Positions 5,710 through 15,704 of a stretch of 15,704 nucleotides of DNA are shown here, piece after piece. A program made the translations under genes and the position numbers. The notes under the pieces were generated by a model. That model was not told where the DNA came from and searched no databases. It saw nothing but the letters and a program-made list of their open reading frames with translations. Numbering within the stretch: position 1 is the stretch's first letter; the number at the start of each line of letters is the position of its first letter. The DNA is from JAWLGW01 sp964569055 (GTDB lineage: Bacteria; Planctomycetota; J058), in assembly GCA_964569055.1 (NCBI GenBank), contig CAZMSZ010000158.1:1-15704 (forward strand), written 5' to 3'.

Positions 5710-7320
5710 TCACGGGGCGGAGGTCACCGCCGCGACCCCGCTCTCCTCGCCGTCCACGAACAGCGGGTGCTCCGCGCGCCGGGCCACGACCGGGTCGCCG
5801 TCGGCGAGCGTGTCGAGCACCCGGTAGGGGCCGACCACCACCTCCGCCTCGGGCTCGAGCCCGCCGAGCACCTCGCCCTCGTCCGCGTCGAGGAGCCCGA
5901 GCTGCACCACGCGCAGCCGCGCCGCGCCGTCGATCACCACCACCACCACGTCGAGCAGGGCGTCGTCCTTGGCCGGCGCCGCCGCGAGCGGGCCGCGCAC
6001 CGCCTCGGGCAGCTTGGCGGCGAGGTCGGGCGGGAGCTGGCGGCGCTCGCGCCGCAGCACCGCCTGGAGCGGCACCTTGAGCGCCTGCTCGGCGCGGCCC
6101 GTCTCGACCTGGGCGGTGGCCGACATGCCGGGCCGGAGCTTGGAGAGGCGCGGCTGCCCCTCGTCGAGGAGGACGCGCACGCGGAAGGTCTTGACCTCCT
6201 CCCCCGCCTTCTGCGTGGCCCGCAGCCCGACGTCGTACACCCGCCCGGTGAGCGGGGTGTCGTCCTCGAGCGCGTGGACCGTGACCTCGGCCCGCTGCAG
6301 CTCGTGCACGCGGACCACGTCGCTCTCGTCCACGTCGAGGTAGGCGAACAGGTGGTCGAGGTCGGACACGATCGTGTGCGGCGTGTCGGGCGCGGGGCGG
6401 CTGACGAGGTCACCGCGGTTGATCCCGCGCGCGGTCACCAGCCCGCTCAGCGGCGCGCGCACGTCGCAGCGCTCGAGGTCGCGCCGGGCCCGCTCGAGCC
6501 CGAGCTCTGCGGTGCGCAGGTCGGCGCGCGCGCGGCTGAGCGTCGCCTCGGCCACCAGCGCGGTCTGCGCCGCGTCGCGCCGGGTGCGCGCCCAGGCCTC
6601 CTCGCGGAACACCAGGGTCTCCTTGGCGAGGGTCAGCTCCTCCTGCGCGATCCGCACCCCGATCGAGGCCACCGCGTGCTCGCTGCGCGCCGCCTCGACG
6701 TCGACCTGCCGGCCGATCCCCTGGCGGAGCATCTGCTCGTCGCGGTCGAGCTTGGCCTTGGCCGCGTCGAGCTGCGCCCCCGAGCGCTCGAGGCCGAGCA
6801 CGCTCTGGCGCAGCTTGAGGCGGGCCTCGGTCACGTCGGCCGGCTCCTCGTCGGCCTCGGCCAGCTTGCGCCGCGCCTCCGCGTGCGCCGCCTCGGTTTC
6901 GGTCACCGCCGAGCGCTTGCGCGCGACGTCGAGCTCCGCCTCGATCACCTTCTCGCCGTAGTCGCGCGGGTCGAGCCGGAAGATCACGTCCCCCTCCTCG
7001 ACCCGGTCGCCCTCGTCCTTCACGATCTCGAGCACCGTCCCCTCGAACGGCGCCGAGACCCCCACCTCCGAGCCGGCCTGGATCGTCCCCGGCGCGTCGA
7101 TCGTGCTCGCGATCAGGCCCCGCCGCAGCGGGGCGGTGTCGACGATCCGCCCCGCCTCGCCGCCGAACACGAAGCCCGAGCGCTCGGCGCGCGGCGACGC
7201 CTGCTCGCCCTCCGACGCCGCGCTGGCGGCCGCGCCGATCGGCGAGCGGAGCAGCGCCAGGCCGGCCGCGAGCGCCAGCACGATCAGCGGGATCCAGACA
7301 CGGCCGCGGGGCAGCTCCAC
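5710..7320 (-). CDS. HlyD/RND-type periplasmic adaptor subunit
   Basis: This 536-residue membrane fusion protein would bridge the downstream MacB-type permease to an outer-membrane partner. It has an N-terminal signal anchor (WIPLIVLALAAGLALL, 9-24), then a lipoyl half (GTIQAGSEVGVSAPFEGTV, 78-96, and GDRVEEGDVIFRLDP, 104-118). A long coiled-coil hairpin spans about 120-285, followed by the second lipoyl half (CDVRAPLSGLVTARGINRGD, 285-304) and beta-barrel and membrane-proximal domains (LRPGMSATAQVETG, 395-408, and ALKVPLQAVLRR, 413-424). It is longer than most MacA proteins (about 370-400), through the coiled coil and an extra segment at 425-470. The GTG start at 7320 comes directly after the TGA of the Yip1-like gene, with GGAGG four bases upstream. 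Confidence 0.92.
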   Translation of the reverse strand: MELPRGRVWIPLIVLALAAGLALLRSPIGAAASAASEGEQASPRAERSGFVFGGEAGRIVDTAPLRRGLIASTIDAPGTIQAGSEVGVSAPFEGTVLEIVKDEGDRVEEGDVIFRLDPRDYGEKVIEAELDVARKRSAVTETEAAHAEARRKLAEADEEPADVTEARLKLRQSVLGLERSGAQLDAAKAKLDRDEQMLRQGIGRQVDVEAARSEHAVASIGVRIAQEELTLAKETLVFREEAWARTRRDAAQTALVAEATLSRARADLRTAELGLERARRDLERCDVRAPLSGLVTARGINRGDLVSRPAPDTPHTIVSDLDHLFAYLDVDESDVVRVHELQRAEVTVHALEDDTPLTGRVYDVGLRATQKAGEEVKTFRVRVLLDEGQPRLSKLRPGMSATAQVETGRAEQALKVPLQAVLRRERRQLPPDLAAKLPEAVRGPLAAAPAKDDALLDVVVVVIDGAARLRVVQLGLLDADEGEVLGGLEPEAEVVVGPYRVLDTLADGDPVVARRAEHPLFVDGEESGVAAVTSAP

Positions 7321-8186
7321 TCAACCTCCGAACGCGGCGCCGACCAGCGCCAGCAGCAGGAACGGGGCCGTGACGGCCGCCCACAGCCCGAGCGCGACCG
7401 CGAGGGCGCGCCCGCGCGCCAGGCCGCACGTTCCCTCCAGCCCCGCCGCGAACAAGGCGTAACCGTACAGCGTGGTCGGGTCGAGGCGCCCGAGCACGGT
7501 CGCCGCCACGCCGTGCGCGAACGGGTCGACCAGGGCGGCCGGGCTGGTGTCGGGGACGGGGTTCCCGGCCAGGACGGCCAGGGCGAGCGCCACGTAGCCC
7601 AGACCCTGGGGCAGGTGGGCGTAGGCGCTCATGGAGATCGCCCGGATCGGCTCGGCCCGCCGCTCGGGCGGCGCGAACAGGCGGCTGGCCGCGAACGCGA
7701 GCACCCCGAACACCACGATCGACACCAGCCCGCCCAGCGGCGGCGCGGCCAGGAGCTTGACCTTGGCCATGAAGGTGCCGAACCGCACCATCGTGTCCTG
7801 CTTCTCCTGGGCCTCGGGGCCGCTCGCCCCGGCGCTCGCCTCGGCCGGGAGCTTGGCCGTGTCGAGCGCCCGCTCCTGCGTGGCGCGCGTCACCGCCTCG
7901 AAGTCGACCGTCGCCAGCGCCAGCGCGCCGTAGACCAGCCCGAGCGCGGCCACCACCAGCCACGGCGCCGCCCAGCCCCAGCGGGCGTCGTGGCGGGCGA
8001 ACGCGGCCCAGGGCGCCCCCAGGACCGCCCGCACGCGGGCCGCCAGCGGCGGGACGGGCGCCTCCTCCAGCAGCTCCTCGCGCGGCGGGGCGTCCTCGTC
8101 CTCGGCCTCGCCGGGCGGCAGCGGCTCGAGGGGAGGGAGCGCTCCGTCCTCCACCGGCTCCTCGCCGACGGCCGCCGCGGGCTCGC

Positions 8187-8190
<4 letters not shown>
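7321..8190 (-). CDS. Yip1-like multi-pass membrane protein
   Basis: This 289-residue protein has an acidic, Pro/Glu-rich cytoplasmic N-terminus (1-50) and four to five predicted membrane helices (about 73-93, 148-170, 195-210, 240-256, 263-285). The layout and the C-terminal GLARGRALAVALGL stretch resemble bacterial Yip1/YIF1 domain proteins, which often accompany transporters and kinases but have no settled biochemical role. The segment from 96 to 145 between the first helices is charged and probably soluble. The start is GTG at 8190, overlapping the kinase stop as GTGA, with GGAGG upstream inside the kinase 3' end, so translation is coupled. The HlyD-type adaptor gene begins immediately after its stop. 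The Yip1 assignment is moderate; integral membrane location is much surer. Confidence 0.75.
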
Positions 8191-9764
<1,574 letters not shown>

Positions 9765-9803
9765 GGCGCGGTCCGCTCCCCGCGCCGCGCGCGGGGGACC
9801 AGG

Positions 9804-10423
9804 TCAACCTTTCGGCGAGCCCGAGCCGCCCTCGTCGGCTCGGCGGGGGCGAGTCGAGGCCGCGGCCCCATCGGGGGTCTCGGCCAGGCGCTGGTGCAGC
9901 ATCGTCCAGATCCCGGCCGCGTCGAAGAACTGCGCGGTCACGTCCGGCCCGAACCGGAGCATGGAGCCGCTCTTGAGCGCGACCTTCCCGTGGCTGGGCG
10001 GCAGGTCGGTGCCGTCGATGAACGTGCCGTTCGAGCTGTTCGCGTCGGCCAGGTACCAGCACGAGTCGCGCGCCACGTGGGTCAGGTAGGCGTGGAACTT
10101 CGACACGCTCGGCACGTTGAGCCGCATGCCGCTCCCGGCCGCGCGCCCGATCGTCACCATGGACGCGAACTTGTTCGGCTCGCGCTTGAGCAGGAACGCC
10201 CAGCGCGCCGTGCCGAGCCGGTTGAGCAGCTTCTCCTGGTCGGTCTGGCTCGCGGTCGAGAGCGTCTGGAACGAGGCGTTCTCGGTCTGCTCGCCGGGGT
10301 TGTCGACCAGCAGCATGGCGTGCGGGTGCTTGGCGAGGAACTCCTCGCGCTCGAGCGCCAGGAAGTCCTCGATCAGCGTGGTGACCGCGACGAAGCTCTC
10401 GGGGACGTTGTCCGGTCCCTTGC

Positions 10424-10427
<4 letters not shown>
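9804..10427 (-). CDS. FHA-domain protein
   Basis: This 207-residue soluble protein has a helical N-terminal region (1-85) of unknown type, followed by a forkhead-associated domain (about 90-168) that binds phosphothreonine peptides. Key residues are visible: GR (94-95), SVSKFHAYL (107-115, with Ser109 and His112), and ANSSNGTFIDG (129-139, with Asn133-Gly134). Lys110 stands where Arg is more usual in the SRxH motif. The tail (185-207) is disordered. Its ATG overlaps the ileS stop as ATGA (10424-10427), and the kinase gene follows after 39 bases, so it may read the phosphorylation state of that kinase or its substrates; this pairing is inferred from position. The SD is weak (GGGTGGT), consistent with translational coupling. 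Confidence 0.9.
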
Positions 10428-13504
<3,077 letters not shown>

Positions 13505-13512
13505 GGGGCCCA

Positions 13513-13540
13513 ATCCTACGCTTTGAGCCACTTGGGACAA
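13513..13540 (-). promoter_or_regulatory. Probable ileS promoter, close to or at the start codon
   Basis: On the minus strand, TTGTCC (13540-13535) is followed after 16 bases by TAGGAT (13518-13513), which lies 8 bases before the ATG at 13504. Each hexamer matches 4 of 6 positions of the sigma-70 consensus. Transcription would begin near the start codon, giving a leaderless or nearly leaderless mRNA. Alternatively AGGA within the -10 could serve as a poor SD. This is the best -35/-10 pair in the window. Confidence 0.45.
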
Positions 13541-13656
13541 GGCTTTACGCCGCTCGGCCGGGCCCGTCGTCGCCGCCGGGACCCCCGCGTACAAGTCTCG
13601 CGGTGTCCGTGCCTGCCGCCTTGACGCCGCGCGCCCGGGGACCGAAGGTCTCCCCC

Positions 13657-14328
13657 GTGACGCCGCTGCGAACCGCCGTGCTCCTCTCGGGCGGGGGCCG
13701 GACCCTGCTCAACCTGCTCGACCGCTCCGACCCGGCGCGCGGCGGGGACCGGCTCCCGATCGAGGTCGTGCTGGCCCTCTCGAGCTCGGCGCGCGCGCTC
13801 GGGCTCGAGCGGGCCCGCGCCCGCGGCGTGCCCGCCGAGGCGGTCCGGCGCCGGGCGTCCGAGGACACGGCCGGCTACACCGAGCGGGTGTTCGCGCGCT
13901 GCCGCGAGGCCGGGGCCGAGCTGGTGTGCCTGGCCGGCTGGCTCAAGCTGCTCCGCCCGATCCCGGCCGACTTCCAGGGCAAGGTCCTCAACATTCACCC
14001 GGCCCTGATCCCGGCCTTCTGCGGCCACGGCTACTACGGCGAGCGCGTGCACCGCGCCGTGTGGGAGCAGGGGGTCAAGCTCACCGGCTGCACGGTCCAC
14101 CTCGTCGACGACGAGTACGACCACGGCCCGATCGTGCTCCAGCGCCCGGTCCCGCTCACGGGCGAGGAGTCCCCCGAGGAGATCGCGACCAAGGTGTTCG
14201 CGCAGGAGCTGGAGGCCTACCCCGAGGCGATCCGCCTGCTGGCGAGCGGACGGCTGGTCGTGGACGGGCGGCGAGTGCGGCTGCGGGAGGACCGCCCTGG
14301 CGTGGCCGGCGCGGAGCCGCCTCGCTAG
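13657..14328 (+). CDS. purN: Phosphoribosylglycinamide formyltransferase
   Basis: PurN transfers a formyl group from 10-formyl-tetrahydrofolate to GAR in purine synthesis. Visible features are the phosphate-binding LLSGGGRTLLNLL near the N-terminus (usual form SGxGSNL), CLAGWLKLL, the catalytic NIHPALIP (Asn and His), and HLVDDEYDHGPIV with the catalytic Asp. From GTG 13657 the protein is 223 residues, close to family length, with AAGG about eight bases upstream. In-frame GTG at 13603 would add 18 residues; those codons (cct, ttg, gga) are atypical for this genome and the residues lie outside the PurN fold, but TACAAG seven bases before 13603 could be a leaderless promoter, so this start remains possible. 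The gene is divergent from ileS and followed after 9 bases by a kinase gene. Confidence 0.9.
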   Translation: MTPLRTAVLLSGGGRTLLNLLDRSDPARGGDRLPIEVVLALSSSARALGLERARARGVPAEAVRRRASEDTAGYTERVFARCREAGAELVCLAGWLKLLRPIPADFQGKVLNIHPALIPAFCGHGYYGERVHRAVWEQGVKLTGCTVHLVDDEYDHGPIVLQRPVPLTGEESPEEIATKVFAQELEAYPEAIRLLASGRLVVDGRRVRLREDRPGVAGAEPPR

Positions 14329-14331
14329 GTT
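14326..14331 (+). promoter_or_regulatory. -10-like TAGGTT overlapping the purN stop
   Basis: TAGGTT begins at the purN stop codon TAG and lies 6 bases before the GTG at 14338, the same spacing as at the PP2C gene. The AAGGG beside the GTG is too close to act as an SD. It may be an internal promoter that starts the kinase mRNA at its initiation codon. There is no clear -35. Confidence 0.3.
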
Positions 14332-14337
14332 CAAGGG

Positions 14338-15704
14338 GTGATCGCCGCGACGCTCGGCCCCTATCGGATCCTGCGCGAGCTCGGCCGCGGCGGCATGGGC
14401 GTGGTCTACGCGGCCGAGGACCCGCGCCTCGGCCGGCAGGTCGCGCTCAAGCTCCTCGCGCCCGGGGGGCTCGAGCCGGAGGCCGTGCTGCGGTTCTCGC
14501 GCGAGGCGGCCGCGCTGGCGCGGGTGGACCACCCGCACGTGCTGCGGGTCCACGCGGCCCTGGAGACCGAGCGCGGGCCGTGCCTGGTGAGCGAGCTGAT
14601 CGAGGGCGAGTCGCTCGAGGCGCTGCTGGCGCGCGGGCCGCTCGAGCCCGAGCAGGCGCGCGCGCTGGTGGCGACGCTGGCCGACGCGGTCGCGGCGGTC
14701 CACGCGGCCGGGCTGCTCCACCGCGACCTCAAGCCGAGCAACGTGCTCGTGCGCGAGGGCGGCGCCCCGGTGCTGCTCGACTTCGGCCTGGCGCGCGAGC
14801 TCGACGCGCGCACGCTGACCGCGACCGGGACCCTGCTCGGGACGCCGGCCTACATGGCGCCCGAGCAGGCGCGGGGCGCCAACGCCCGCGAGCTCGACGC
14901 GCGGACCGACGTCTACGGGCTGGGCGCGCTCCTGTTCGCGTGCCTCGCCGGCCGGGCGCCGTTCTCGGGCCCCTCGCCGTTCGCGATCCTCGAGCAGGTG
15001 CTGGAGGGAGAGCCCGAGTGGCCGCACGACACGCCGCCCGCGCTGGCGGCGCTCGGCCGCGCCGCCCTGAGCAAGGACCCGCAGGGTCGCCCGTCGGACG
15101 CGGCGACGCTCGCGCGCCGCTTGCGGAGCGCCTCGATCGCCGTGGCGGCGCGCGCGGGGAGCGGCGCCCGGCGTGGCGCCCAGGCGCTCGCGCTCGCCTC
15201 GCTGGCGATCGCGCTCGGCTTCGCCGCGCACGCCATGAAGGCGTCGCCGCCCCCCGCGCGCACTCGCTCCCACGGCGCCCCCGCCGCCCAGCCGCCGCCG
15301 GCCCGCCCGCGAGCGTCCTCCGCGACGCCCTCGCACTTCACGACCTGGCGTCTCCACTGGCGCCGCACCCTGCGCGCTCCCGAGGGCGAGCGGCACGCCG
15401 ACGTGCTCCTGGCCGGACGCTGGGCGGTGTCGGGCGTGGCCCTCGACGAAGAGCACGGGGCGTTGCGCGCGTGGCACCTCGACACGGGGGAGGCGGTCGA
15501 CCTCGTCTTCCCGGGGGTCGAGCCGTCCGCGCACGTGTGGGACGAGGCGCGCGGCGCGATCCTCGCGTCGGGCGGGCCGGGCTACGTCGCGCGAGCGGCG
15601 GCCTGGTCGGAGCCGAGCCCGCTCACCACGTCCCCCCAGGAGTGCTGGGGGCTGACGCTCGCCCGCCCGGGTGGACCGGTGCTCCTCGGCTACCGCGGCG
15701 GGGT
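14338..15704 (+). CDS. Ser/Thr protein kinase with a possible beta-propeller C-terminus, partial (runs off window)
   Basis: The reading frame is open from GTG 14338 to the window end (455 residues seen, no stop). The kinase domain starts almost at once: LGRGGMGVVY (15-24), Lys38 in VALKLL, Glu56 in the helix C region, HRDLKPSN (128-135), DFG (148-150), APEQARG (174-180), and RPSDAATLARRL closing the domain near 260. All catalytic residues are present. One membrane helix (ALALASLAIALGFAAHA, about 282-298) follows, then a Pro/Ala-rich linker. From about 355 there are short strands with LRAWHLDTGEAV and a following repeat-like segment, suggesting the start of a WD40 or PQQ-type beta-propeller outside the membrane; that call is tentative. 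The GTG start is the only one upstream of the glycine loop. It lies 9 bases after purN. Confidence 0.9.
   Translation, partial: MIAATLGPYRILRELGRGGMGVVYAAEDPRLGRQVALKLLAPGGLEPEAVLRFSREAAALARVDHPHVLRVHAALETERGPCLVSELIEGESLEALLARGPLEPEQARALVATLADAVAAVHAAGLLHRDLKPSNVLVREGGAPVLLDFGLARELDARTLTATGTLLGTPAYMAPEQARGANARELDARTDVYGLGALLFACLAGRAPFSGPSPFAILEQVLEGEPEWPHDTPPALAALGRAALSKDPQGRPSDAATLARRLRSASIAVAARAGSGARRGAQALALASLAIALGFAAHAMKASPPPARTRSHGAPAAQPPPARPRASSATPSHFTTWRLHWRRTLRAPEGERHADVLLAGRWAVSGVALDEEHGALRAWHLDTGEAVDLVFPGVEPSAHVWDEARGAILASGGPGYVARAAAWSEPSPLTTSPQECWGLTLARPGGPVLLGYRGG

Overview
The window is a very GC-rich bacterial segment (clearly above 65% GC by eye, with strong G/C bias at third codon positions). 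It has dense short-gap operons, two Hanks-type Ser/Thr kinases, a PP2C phosphatase, an FHA protein and an eukaryote-like (type II) isoleucyl-tRNA synthetase. This fits Planctomycetota best, with Myxococcota as the main alternative; the assignment is inference from gene content only. A run of exactly 100 N inside ileS shows that this is a draft or metagenome scaffold.

Left block, plus strand (1-4386). A cluster of compact hairpins precedes a PP2C-type phosphatase gene, which is followed by dapF (diaminopimelate epimerase) with a strong Shine-Dalgarno (SD) sequence. A 352-base non-coding stretch follows. It holds an unusual AT-rich palindromic element of about 134 bases whose arms are built from 7-base units, then a second 63-base GC-rich inverted repeat with a competing inner hairpin. 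Next come a DUF374-type acyltransferase-like membrane protein and, 2 bases later, a saccharopine-dehydrogenase-family oxidoreductase.

Central block, minus strand (4464-13504). Reading 13504 to 4464, six genes lie in one probable operon: ileS, an FHA-domain protein (ATGA overlap with ileS), a membrane Ser/Thr kinase with an N-terminal MshEN-like tandem motif, a Yip1-like membrane protein (GTGA overlap), an HlyD/RND-type periplasmic adaptor (start directly after the preceding stop) and a MacB/FtsX-type ABC permease. No ABC ATPase gene is present in the window. The gene order suggests a phosphorylation-linked envelope transport system carried behind a housekeeping synthetase gene.

Right block, plus strand (13657-15704). 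purN (GAR formyltransferase) is divergent from ileS and is followed after 9 bases by a second Ser/Thr kinase that runs off the window.

Two themes recur. First, genes that head transcription units lack a good SD but carry a TANNNT -10-like hexamer 6-8 bases before the start codon, which suggests leaderless mRNAs, while several operon-internal genes have good SDs or overlap the preceding stop. Second, phospho-signalling parts (two kinases, one phosphatase, one phosphopeptide-binding FHA protein) are concentrated around transport and envelope functions.
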